NCBI GenBank assembly: GCA_035949255.1 | Contig: DASZIL010000027.1 | Span: 1 to 20,501, forward strand | From: GAS188 sp035949255 | GTDB taxonomy: Bacteria; Pseudomonadota; Alphaproteobacteria; Rhizobiales; Beijerinckiaceae | Reading direction: 5' to 3' | DNA: 20,501 nt | Shown here: one piece after another, positions 15,029 to 20,501 of the stretch | Position numbering within the stretch: position 1 is the first letter of the stretch | How the letters are laid out: the number at the start of each line of letters is the position of its first letter | Notes under the pieces: model-generated | What the model was told of the DNA's origin: nothing | The model's input: the letters and a program-made list of their open reading frames with translations, nothing else | The model's database searches: none | Position numbers and translations under genes: made by a program

Positions 15029-15912
15029 TCTTCCGGAAGCTCGAGTTCGGCCAATGCCGTGTCGAATTTGACGAGGTGCTCCTTGGCATAGGCCACATAA
15101 TCGATGGCGAGCGTGGAGTGGAGCTCCGAGACCATGCCCCACATCGCCTCGCGCAAGAGCGAGGTGGCGCGCATCGCACGAAAGCGCGCGAAGAGATCGG
15201 CATCGACGGGATGGCCGAAATAAAGCGCAAGAAGCCGCTGCTCCAGCGCCGGCGTGAAGCCGTTGTTCGAAGCGAGATTCGCGAGGTCGAAGAGCGGCGA
15301 GTTGAAGCCCGCATAATCCCAATCGATGAGCCAAAGTCTCTTGCCGTCATCGATGAGATTCCCGGCGAGGAGGTCGTTGTGGCAAAAGGCGATGTCGATT
15401 TGTCCGACGAGGCGCTCGAGCTTCGCGGCCGCCGTCATGAGGCGCGGCAGTTGCGGGACGAAGCGGCTTTCTCCTTCGCGCAGGGTCGCCGCATAGTCGC
15501 GCAGGATGTGGAAAGGCCAGAACATCAGAAGAGGGCCGCGCAAATGCTCGATCATCTTCGTATGGCAAAGGCGGATCATCTCGACGATGCGCTCGAACGT
15601 CCTTTCCTGGCGGATGGCCTGCGGCGTAAGCACGTCGCCGTCGACGAAAGCGACGACGAGCGCACCCGGCTGATGATGCACGACTTGCGGCGACAGCCCC
15701 GCCGCATGGGCCGCGAGCGAGGCCGCGCGCTCATTGAAGCGCATCACGTGATGGCGGGGAATGTCGTCGCCGACGCGCACGACGAAGCGCTCGCCGCGAT
15801 GGCGCACGAGGAAATTGGCGTTGGTGAGGCCGCCGCCGAGCGGCTCGGCGGTGACGGGGCCGCCCCAGAAAGAAAGGCCTTCCGCAACGCTCCGAGGGTC
15901 TTTTTGGGGCAA
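15025..15912 (-). CDS. Choline/ethanolamine kinase-like phosphotransferase (APH fold)
   Basis: A 295-residue cytoplasmic kinase of the choline/aminoglycoside phosphotransferase fold. The glycine-rich loop GGGLTNANFLV is at 26-36, the catalytic loop FCHNDLLAGNLI at 176-187 (H178, D180, N185) and the metal-binding IDWDYAGFNSPLFDLANL at 196-213. These are the Brenner-type motifs of LicA/choline kinases. The only in-frame start compatible with the family N-terminus is a TTG at 15912, since an in-frame stop lies about ten codons upstream; the ribosome binding site is weak. Its stop overlaps the start of the N-methyl-amino-acid dehydrogenase gene, and the XRE-cupin regulator gene ends 22 bases upstream. 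The trio probably forms one operon, with a choline- or ethanolamine-like alcohol as plausible substrate. Confidence 0.87.
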   Translation of the reverse strand: MPQKDPRSVAEGLSFWGGPVTAEPLGGGLTNANFLVRHRGERFVVRVGDDIPRHHVMRFNERAASLAAHAAGLSPQVVHHQPGALVVAFVDGDVLTPQAIRQERTFERIVEMIRLCHTKMIEHLRGPLLMFWPFHILRDYAATLREGESRFVPQLPRLMTAAAKLERLVGQIDIAFCHNDLLAGNLIDDGKRLWLIDWDYAGFNSPLFDLANLASNNGFTPALEQRLLALYFGHPVDADLFARFRAMRATSLLREAMWGMVSELHSTLAIDYVAYAKEHLVKFDTALAELELPEE

Positions 15913-15934
15913 GGATGCGACCGCCGGAGAGGGG

Positions 15935-16552
15935 CTATTCCATCACCGCGGCCTTGAGGATGCACACCATGCTGGCGCGGCCGGGCTTTCCCGAGATGCA
16001 GCGCACCACATGGTTGCGATCGCAACGGTAACGAAGCGTGTCGCCAGGGCCGGCGCGACGCGTCTCGCCGCCCGCCTCGACCTCGAATTCTCCCGATTGC
16101 ACGGTGAGGCATTCGACCGAGCCGCGCTGGTGCCCCTCCGCTTCGAGAACGCCGCCGGGCTCGGCGGTCACATCATACCATTGGAGCCATTCGACGGTCT
16201 TGATCCAGCCGACGATGGCGAGCTTCACCTTGCCGTCCTCCGAGACGAGGATGGGGGTCGCTGCAGCGCGTGTCTCCTCGATGAAGGGCTCTTCATCGGA
16301 CGATGCAAGGAAGCGCTCGATCGAGACGTCGAGCGCCTGGCTCAGCCGCCAGATGGTGGCGAGCGTGGGATTCGTCTCGTTGCGCTCGATCTGGCTTATG
16401 ATCGATTTCGCGACGCCCGACTGTTCGGCAAGCTCGGAGAGCGAAAGATTATAGGCCTTGCGCAGCCTCAGGATGGTCTTGCCGAGCTGCCCCGACAGCG
16501 CCTGGGCTCCGGCTTCCCATTCCTTCCCGCGGTCCTTGATCGCGATGGCCAT
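15935..16552 (-). CDS. XRE-family transcriptional regulator with C-terminal cupin sensor domain
   Basis: A 205-residue one-component regulator. The HTH_3 domain occupies about residues 24-83: LGKTILRLRKAYNLSLSELAEQSGVAKSIISQIERNETNPTLATIWRLSQAL. The cupin half (about 118-202) includes GSVECLTVQSGEFEVEAGGETRRAGPGDTLRYRCDRNHVVRCISG, which normally binds a small-molecule effector. The DNA-binding core is intact. I chose the ATG at 16552 (MAIAIKDRGK). A longer reading to 16609 would place a perfect inverted repeat, probably its own operator, inside the coding sequence. The gene leads the kinase/dehydrogenase operon, so it is the likely local regulator and probably controls its own transcription. 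Confidence 0.88.
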   Translation of the reverse strand: MAIAIKDRGKEWEAGAQALSGQLGKTILRLRKAYNLSLSELAEQSGVAKSIISQIERNETNPTLATIWRLSQALDVSIERFLASSDEEPFIEETRAAATPILVSEDGKVKLAIVGWIKTVEWLQWYDVTAEPGGVLEAEGHQRGSVECLTVQSGEFEVEAGGETRRAGPGDTLRYRCDRNHVVRCISGKPGRASMVCILKAAVME

Positions 16553-16570
16553 GCGCAAATCCGGTTTCAC

Positions 16571-16587
16571 GAACGAAGCGTTCGTTC
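16571..16587. promoter_or_regulatory. Perfect inverted repeat, probable operator of the XRE-cupin regulator
   Basis: GAACGAA-GCG-TTCGTTC: seven-base perfect arms with a three-base centre. It lies 18 bases upstream of the chosen start of the regulator gene, in the place expected for an autoregulatory operator. XRE regulators bind dyads of this size. No second copy was noticed in the window. Confidence 0.55.
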
Positions 16588-16683
16588 TAACCCACCATGC
16601 CAGCCGCACCCGAGCGGCGCAAGGATGCGCAAGGGTGAGAAGCTAGCCCGAAACGGGCACTGGCGTCGGTGCCCAACCGCCGC

Positions 16684-17229
16684 TCATCCCGAAAACCCTC
16701 CTTCATCGAGGAAAATCCTTTCCTGTGGCGTCGTCTCTCGGCCGAGCATCTCGTTGCGGTGCGGGAAACGGCCGAAACGCGCGATGATGTCGCGGTGCTC
16801 GCGCGCGGAGCGCAAATAGTCGGGAAGGCCGAGCGCCTCGAAGAGGAAAACCGCGCGTTCCTGATCGGCCAAATCCTCCGAATGCACGAGCGGCATGTAG
16901 AGGAAGGTCACGAGCTCCCGGTCGCATGTGCGGTCGAAGCCGCGCGCGAGCGCGCGTGAGGTGACGCCGCGCGCTTGCGCATCCGCCGCATAGGCGCGCG
17001 GTGTGGCCCGGAACAGGTTGCGCGGGAATTGGTCGAGCACGATCACGAGCGCGAGCGCCCCATCCGGCGTGTCCTCCCAATGGGAGAGATCGCCGCGTCG
17101 GGCTGCCTCGAGAAGCGCAAGAAAGCGCTCCTTGATCGACGCGTCGAAGGCGTCGTCCCTCGCGAACCATTTGTCGGCGCCGGCCTCGCGCCAGAAGGCG
17201 ATCACGTCGTCAGCGGTGGGGAGAAGCAT
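16684..17229 (-). CDS. DUF924 family protein
   Basis: This 181-residue protein belongs to the widespread DUF924 family (tetratricopeptide-like helical fold, function unknown). Conserved blocks are DVIAFWREAGADKWFARDDAFDASIKERF (about 8-36), LALVIVLDQFPRNLFRATPRAYAADAQA (about 59-86), TFLYMPLVHSEDLADQERAV (about 107-126) and HRDIIARFGRFPHRNEMLGRETTPQE (about 143-168). It is full length with no signal peptide. The ATG at 17229 gives the usual N-terminus. It diverges from ilvC and ends 132 bases upstream of the XRE regulator start, so it is probably transcribed on its own. Nothing ties it to branched-chain amino acid synthesis. Confidence 0.9.
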   Translation of the reverse strand: MLLPTADDVIAFWREAGADKWFARDDAFDASIKERFLALLEAARRGDLSHWEDTPDGALALVIVLDQFPRNLFRATPRAYAADAQARGVTSRALARGFDRTCDRELVTFLYMPLVHSEDLADQERAVFLFEALGLPDYLRSAREHRDIIARFGRFPHRNEMLGRETTPQERIFLDEGGFSG

Positions 17230-17394
17230 GACGAATCAGGAAGAGGCTGAAGCTTTGCGGGAGTCCGAGGATGCGCCTAAAAAATGGCATGTAAGAGCCG
17301 GCGCATGCAAATCCATAAAGACGACGGTCGTGGCGCTATGGCGACATGCTTTGACGTGGCGGCGAGCCTCCCCTAAGAGCCACCCCATCGTATT

Positions 17395-17431
17395 CGGCCG
17401 CGCGACCGGGCTGATCGCCGAGGCGCGGCCG
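17395..17431 (+). promoter_or_regulatory. Long GC-rich hairpin in the ilvC leader
   Basis: Perfect nine-base arms, CGGCCGCGC (17395-17403) and GCGCGGCCG (17423-17431), flank a 19-base loop. The hairpin ends five bases before the AGAAGGGA ribosome binding site (17437-17444) of ilvC. It is too far from any T-run to be a terminator. It could act on ribosome access or mRNA stability, or be a protein-binding dyad. Confidence 0.4.
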
Positions 17432-17450
17432 GCTTCAGAAGGGAATGCTC

Positions 17451-18470
17451 ATGCGTGTTTATTATGACCGGGATGCCGACATCAATCTCATCAAGGGCAA
17501 GAAGGTCGCCATCGTCGGCTATGGCAGCCAAGGCCATGCGCATGCGCTCAATCTTCGCGATTCGGGCGTGAAGAACGTCACGGTCGCCCTTCGGAAGGGC
17601 TCGGGCTCGGCCAAGAAGGCGCAAGGCGAGAAGCTTCCCGTGATGGAGGTCGCGGAGGCCGCGAAATGGGCCGATGTGATCATGATGCTCACGCCCGACG
17701 AGATCCAGGCCGACATCTATCGCGATCATCTCGCCGGCAACATGAAGAACGGTGCCGCCTTGATGTTCGCCCATGGGCTCAACGTGCATTTCAACCTCAT
17801 CGAGCCGCGCGCCGATATCGACGTGCTGATGGTGGCGCCGAAAGGGCCCGGCCACACGGTGCGCTCCGAATATCAGCGAGGCGGGGGCGTGCCTTGCCTC
17901 ATCGCCATCCACAAAGACGCGTCCGGCAACGCCCATGATCTCGGCTTGAGCTACGCGGCCGCGATCGGTGGGGGACGCGCCGGCGTGATCGAGACCTCGT
18001 TTCGCGAGGAGTGCGAGACGGATCTCTTCGGCGAGCAGGTCGTGCTCTGCGGAGGCCTCGTCGAGTTGATCAAGGGCGGTTACGAGACCCTGGTCGAGGC
18101 GGGATACGCGCCCGAGATGGCGTATTTCGAGTGCCTGCACGAGGTGAAGCTCATCGTCGATCTCATCTACGAGGGCGGCATCGCCAATATGAATTACTCG
18201 ATCTCGAACACGGCCGAGTTCGGCGAATATGTGAGCGGGCCGCGCATCGTGAACGAGGCCACCAAGGCCGAGATGAAACGCGTGCTCGCCGATATTCAAT
18301 CGGGCAAGTTCACCCGCGATTGGATGCTCGAGAACCGCGTCAACCAGACCTCCTTCAAGGCGATGCGGGCCAAGATGGCGGGGCATCCGATCGAGCAGGT
18401 CGGCGAGAAGCTGCGCGACATGATGCCATGGATCAAGGCGAAGGCGCTGGTCGACAAGACGAAGAACTGA
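17451..18470 (+). CDS. ilvC: Ketol-acid reductoisomerase (NADP+), class I
   Basis: This 339-residue enzyme is the second step of valine/isoleucine synthesis: it isomerises and reduces 2-acetolactate or 2-aceto-2-hydroxybutyrate to the dihydroxy acid. The Rossmann motif GYGSQGHAHALNLRDSG is at 23-39, and ALRKGSGSA (47-55) has the Arg/Ser pattern of NADPH-preferring forms. The catalytic C-terminal knot contains ECETDLFGEQ (D192, E196) for Mg2+ and CLHEVKLIVDLIYEGGIANMNYSISNTAEFG with E228, E232 and S253. The length is that of class I enzymes. Two in-frame ATGs are close together; the second (17451) is correctly spaced from AGAAGGGA and gives the conserved MRVYYDRDAD start. No ilvIH lies beside it. 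The TPP enzyme at the far left is not a convincing partner. Confidence 0.97.
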   Translation: MRVYYDRDADINLIKGKKVAIVGYGSQGHAHALNLRDSGVKNVTVALRKGSGSAKKAQGEKLPVMEVAEAAKWADVIMMLTPDEIQADIYRDHLAGNMKNGAALMFAHGLNVHFNLIEPRADIDVLMVAPKGPGHTVRSEYQRGGGVPCLIAIHKDASGNAHDLGLSYAAAIGGGRAGVIETSFREECETDLFGEQVVLCGGLVELIKGGYETLVEAGYAPEMAYFECLHEVKLIVDLIYEGGIANMNYSISNTAEFGEYVSGPRIVNEATKAEMKRVLADIQSGKFTRDWMLENRVNQTSFKAMRAKMAGHPIEQVGEKLRDMMPWIKAKALVDKTKN

Positions 18471-18476
18471 GCGAAG

Positions 18477-18498
18477 GCTCGAGAAGCTGATCTCGAGC
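18477..18498 (+). terminator. Candidate terminator hairpin after ilvC
   Basis: GCTCGAGA-agctga-TCTCGAGC has perfect eight-base arms and a six-base loop, and starts seven bases after the ilvC stop. A broken T-run (ATTTTCGCTTT) follows after several G/C bases, so termination efficiency is uncertain. The position supports the end of the ilvC transcript before pmtA. Confidence 0.5.
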
Positions 18499-18533
18499 GT
18501 CCCCGGATTTTCGCTTTAACCGAGAGAGCGTCC

Positions 18534-19145
18534 ATGGACGATCCCGCCGCACGGGCATGGGCAAGAGCAAGAGGCAAGAGACTGCCGGATGCGGCACGCT
18601 TTCTGCGCTCCTGGGCCGAGCGTCCCCTCCAGATCGGGGCCGTGCAGCCCTCGGGCCGGGCGCTTGCCCGCACCATGGCGAGCTACGTCGACCCGGCACT
18701 CAGCGGCCCCGTCATCGAGATCGGTCCGGGGACGGGGCCGGTCACGGCCGCGCTGTTACGGCGCGGCGTCGCGCCCGAGCGCCTCGTGCTTCTCGAGTTC
18801 AGCCCGGAGTTCTGCGCGCTTCTTCGCAAGCGCCATCCCGGGGCGCGGGTGATCGAAGGCGATGCCTATCAGATTTCGAAGACGCTCGCGCCGCTTCGCC
18901 TCGCCCCGGCAACGGCCGTCGTCTCGAGCCTGCCGCTGCTCACCCGCCCGGTGGCGGCGCGTCTCGATCTCTTGCGGCAATGTTTCGCGCTGATGGCGCA
19001 GAGCGCGCCTTTCGTGCAATTCACCTATGCCGCCATGGCGCCGATACCACGTGAGGGGCAAGATTTCACCGCCACGCCGTCGCGACGCATCTGGCTCAAT
19101 GTCCCCCCCGCTCGCGTCTGGGTCTATCGCCGGCCCACCAAGTGA
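18534..19145 (+). CDS. pmtA: SAM-dependent phospholipid N-methyltransferase (PmtA type)
   Basis: A 203-residue enzyme of the Rhizobium/Rhodobacter PmtA type, which methylates phosphatidylethanolamine with S-adenosylmethionine towards phosphatidylcholine at the inner membrane face. The N-terminal FLRSWAERPLQIGAVQPSGRALARTMA (about 23-49) is the family's amphipathic, membrane-associated region. The SAM motif I VIEIGPGTGPVT is at 60-71, the acidic ribose-binding residue E88 follows in LLEFSPEFC, and EGDAY sits at 108-112. VVSSLPLLTRP (129-139) and APFVQFTYAAMAPIP (158-172) are typical of the family, as is the terminal PPARVWVYRR. Homologues are sometimes annotated as rRNA adenine dimethylase-like, but the full pattern favours PmtA. 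The stop overlaps the pyrF start (GTGA). Confidence 0.8.
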   Translation: MDDPAARAWARARGKRLPDAARFLRSWAERPLQIGAVQPSGRALARTMASYVDPALSGPVIEIGPGTGPVTAALLRRGVAPERLVLLEFSPEFCALLRKRHPGARVIEGDAYQISKTLAPLRLAPATAVVSSLPLLTRPVAARLDLLRQCFALMAQSAPFVQFTYAAMAPIPREGQDFTATPSRRIWLNVPPARVWVYRRPTK

Positions 19146-19867
19146 GCCCGCGTGAGCGCCTGATCATCGCGCTCGATGTCGCCTCGACCGAGGAGGCCGA
19201 GCGGCTCGTCTCGCGCATCGGCGAGGCCGGCGTTTTCTATAAGATCGGCATGGAGCTTGTCTATGCGGGCGGGCTCCCGCTCGTTCAACGCCTCGTGGGC
19301 GAGAGCAAGAAGGTGTTCGTCGACCTCAAGCTGCACGACATCCCGAACACGGTGGAGCGCGCGACCGCGCAGGTCGCGCGGCTTGGCGCGAGCTTCCTCA
19401 CCATCCATGCCTATCCGCAAACCATGAAGGCCGCGCTCGCCGGCGCCGCGGGGTCGAAGCTCAAGCTTTTGGGCGTGACCGTGCTCACCTCGATGAACGA
19501 CAAGGATCTCGTGGAGGCGGGATATGCCTCGGGCGTCGAGACGACGGTGGTGCATCGCGCACGCCAGGCGAAATCGCGTGGCCTCGCCGGCCTCGTCCTC
19601 TCTCCGCGGGAAGTGCGCATGGTGCGCGGCGTCGTCGGCGACCACCTCATCCTCGTCACGCCGGGCATCAGACCGAAAGGTTCCGGCGCGGGTGACCAGA
19701 AGCGCGTGATGACGCCCGCCGAGGCGATCCTGGCCGGCGCTGATCACATCGTGGTGGGGCGCCCGGTGACCGAAGCCCGAGATCCAAAGGCGGCTGCGAC
19801 AGCGATCATCGCCGAGATCGAGGGGGCCTTATGCGAGCGCGACCGCAAGGCCCCTCCGGCTCGTTGA
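19142..19867 (+). CDS. pyrF: Orotidine 5'-phosphate decarboxylase
   Basis: This 241-residue cytoplasmic enzyme converts OMP to UMP, the last step of de novo pyrimidine synthesis. The barrel starts with LIIALDVAS (D12), continues with YKIGMEL (K34), and carries the signature FVDLKLHDIPNTV (59-71) with the catalytic D61, K63 and D66. LGVTVLTSMN, VTPGIRPKGSGAGDQKRVMTP and ADHIVVGRPV contain the phosphate-binding loops near the C-terminus. The length is normal for the bacterial group. It starts with GTG overlapping the stop of the methyltransferase gene, so the two are translationally coupled. The GTG is preferred over later starts because it includes the first barrel strand. The C-terminal tail (CERDRKAPPAR) is slightly extended and basic. 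Confidence 0.96.
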   Translation: MSPRERLIIALDVASTEEAERLVSRIGEAGVFYKIGMELVYAGGLPLVQRLVGESKKVFVDLKLHDIPNTVERATAQVARLGASFLTIHAYPQTMKAALAGAAGSKLKLLGVTVLTSMNDKDLVEAGYASGVETTVVHRARQAKSRGLAGLVLSPREVRMVRGVVGDHLILVTPGIRPKGSGAGDQKRVMTPAEAILAGADHIVVGRPVTEARDPKAAATAIIAEIEGALCERDRKAPPAR

Positions 19868-19940
19868 GCCAGCATAGGCCGAGCGCCGGCCCCTTCGCGC
19901 GGCTCCGACACGCGCGCCTTCGATGGCACGGCCTGCGATG

Positions 19941-19969
19941 TTGACACCTTGAGGTCAGCGCACCATAAG
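19941..19969 (+). promoter_or_regulatory. Probable sigma-70 promoter of tRNA-Tyr
   Basis: A consensus TTGACA (19941-19946) is followed after 17 bases by CATAAG (19964-19969), four of six matching TATAAT. Transcription would start about 35 bases before the mature tRNA. The position between pyrF and the tRNA and the canonical spacing support the call. Confidence 0.55.
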
Positions 19970-20011
19970 CGGCGCGCCCGTCGCTTGCGCCGAACAGAAG
20001 CGGCGCCGGAC

Positions 20012-20097
20012 GGGGGAATGTCCCGAGCGGCAAAGGGGGCGGACTGTAAATCCGCTGGCTTACGCCTTCGTAGGTTCGAGTCCTACTTCCCCCACCA
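20012..20097 (+). tRNA. tRNA-Tyr (anticodon GTA)
   Basis: An 86-base class II tRNA with the CCA end encoded. The acceptor stem GGGGGAA (20012-20018) pairs with TTCCCCC (20087-20093), followed by A and CCA. The D arm contains the conserved GAGCGGC. The anticodon stem GCGGA/TCCGC closes the loop CTGTAAA, with anticodon GTA at 20046-20048. A long variable arm (about TGGCTTACGCCTTCG) precedes the T stem-loop GTAGG-TTCGAGT-CCTAC. The long variable arm together with GTA identifies bacterial tyrosine tRNA. tRNA 3' ends are common integration sites, and the sequence after it differs in character. Confidence 0.96.
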
Positions 20098-20390
20098 CCC
20101 ACTCACGCAAAAACCGCCTCTTGCCGGCCGGGCAGAGAACCTGCCACGTTTCAATGACATGTGCAGATTCAGGGCGAATTGGCGGTCTCTTGGCGGCCAC
20201 AGACTACCGCGTTTGAACGGAGTCAGAGGCCCAGTCTCGCCACCTCAAAATGCATTTTCCGCGCGGTGTTCACTAACTGCGACTGAGACAGGTTCGCATA
20301 TGGCAGAGACATGGTTCGCAAGAACGAGGCGACTGGTCTGAGTTTGTGGTGGTGACGGACCCCAGTCGCGAAAATCGACCCGCTTAATCG
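20098..20390. other. Gene-poor stretch after tRNA-Tyr
   Basis: About 290 bases without a credible gene, visibly less GC-rich than the rest. A small hairpin GGCAG-agaac-CTGCC lies near 20130-20144, without a T-run. A pair of imperfect direct repeats occurs at 20285-20298 and 20306-20320. Open frames here lack Shine-Dalgarno sequences and have no recognisable content. I do not see a second copy of the tRNA 3' end. Confidence 0.4.
20285..20320 (+). repeat. Imperfect direct repeat pair
   Basis: GAGACAGGTTCGCA (20285-20298) recurs as GAGACATGGTTCGCA (20306-20320), one inserted base apart and offset by 21 bases, about two helical turns. The hexamer CGACTG flanks the pair on both sides (ending at 20285; again at about 20330). 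Possibly a protein-binding array or a remnant of a mobile element. Confidence 0.35.
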
Positions 20391-20501
20391 CTAGCAGGCG
20401 AACGCGCGTCTGTACTCCTTCGCCCGATAGTGGGCGGCAAGCTCCTGCCGCGTCTTCAGCGGCAGGGAGCCCTGCCCGCACGCCCAGGACATACAAGAAA
20501 T
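20391..20501 (-). CDS. C-terminal end of an unrecognised protein (partial)
   Basis: An open frame enters from the right edge and stops with TAG at 20391-20393; 36 residues are visible. The end SLPLKTRQELAAHYRAKEYRRAFAC has a plausible helical, charged composition for a real protein C-terminus, and its third positions are G/C-rich. I do not recognise a family, and the frame could be chance. It points towards the tRNA. Confidence 0.35.
   Translation of the reverse strand: MSCMSWACGQGSLPLKTRQELAAHYRAKEYRRAFAC

Noticed and set aside
16553..16609. Longer N-terminus for the XRE-cupin regulator
   Set aside because: It would contain the perfect inverted repeat and an untypical sequence; the internal ATG fits family N-termini.
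17284..17376. 30-codon open frame before ilvC as a leader peptide
   Set aside because: Starts at ATG 17284 and ends with TAA at 17376, but has no run of Ile, Val or Leu codons and no Shine-Dalgarno sequence, so attenuation by branched-chain tRNA is not supported.
20245..20496. 83-codon minus-strand open frame at the right edge
   Set aside because: No Shine-Dalgarno sequence or recognisable content; the alternative partial frame ending at 20391 looks more protein-like.
20098..20501. Second copy of the tRNA-Tyr 3' end as an attachment site
   Set aside because: I looked for the TTCGAGTCCTACTTCCCCC segment downstream and found none within the window.

Overview
This window comes from a GC-rich alphaproteobacterium, most likely of the Hyphomicrobiales (Rhizobiales). 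Three things point there: strong G/C preference at third codon positions, a PmtA-type phosphatidylethanolamine N-methyltransferase, and Rhizobiales-like forms of the short class I IlvC and the DUF5996 and DUF924 proteins. Most of the window is densely packed chromosomal DNA. I see no phage genes, insertion sequence or CRISPR array.

Layout. (1) Positions 1-1133, minus strand: the N-terminal two-thirds of a thiamine-diphosphate (TPP) enzyme of the acetolactate synthase/benzoylformate decarboxylase family. It runs off the left edge and diverges from (2) 1378-2406, plus strand, a ketopantoate-reductase-like 2-oxoacid reductase. (3) 2598-9274, plus strand: a tightly packed operon made of a secreted NMT1/TauA-type substrate-binding protein, an SdhB-like iron-sulfur subunit, two small membrane anchors, a TauE/SafE-type exporter, the two subunits of a class I (Fe-S) fumarase and, last, an SdhA/FrdA-like flavoprotein. 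(4) 9383-11457, minus strand: a small secreted eight-cysteine protein and a KstD-like flavoprotein. (5) 11531-16552, minus strand: a DUF5996 protein, a dimethylglycine/sarcosine dehydrogenase-like flavoenzyme translationally coupled to a choline-kinase-fold phosphotransferase, and an XRE-cupin regulator with a perfect inverted repeat just upstream. (6) A DUF924 gene diverges from ilvC. Then come pmtA and pyrF, overlapping by four bases, and a class II tRNA-Tyr(GTA). (7) After the tRNA the sequence turns less GC-rich and nearly gene-free, with only the end of an unrecognised reading frame at the right edge.

The most interesting unit is 2598-9274. A complete membrane-bound dicarboxylate dehydrogenase (Fe-S, anchors, flavoprotein) and a complete two-subunit fumarase share an operon with a sulfonate/taurine-type binding protein and a sulfite-exporter-family permease. 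The flavoprotein is displaced to the end of the operon and lacks the histidine that normally binds FAD covalently. The obvious reading is an accessory pathway that oxidises a succinate-like molecule to a fumarate-like one and hydrates it, and not the housekeeping TCA cycle. A sulfonated C4 acid is one specific, untested possibility. The neighbouring TPP enzyme and the reductase with altered substrate residues may extend this chemistry to 2-oxoacids.

The second theme is C1/choline-type metabolism (regulator, kinase, demethylating flavoenzyme), with a phosphatidylcholine-forming methyltransferase nearby. All functional assignments rest on recognition of family motifs by eye. No database search was run.
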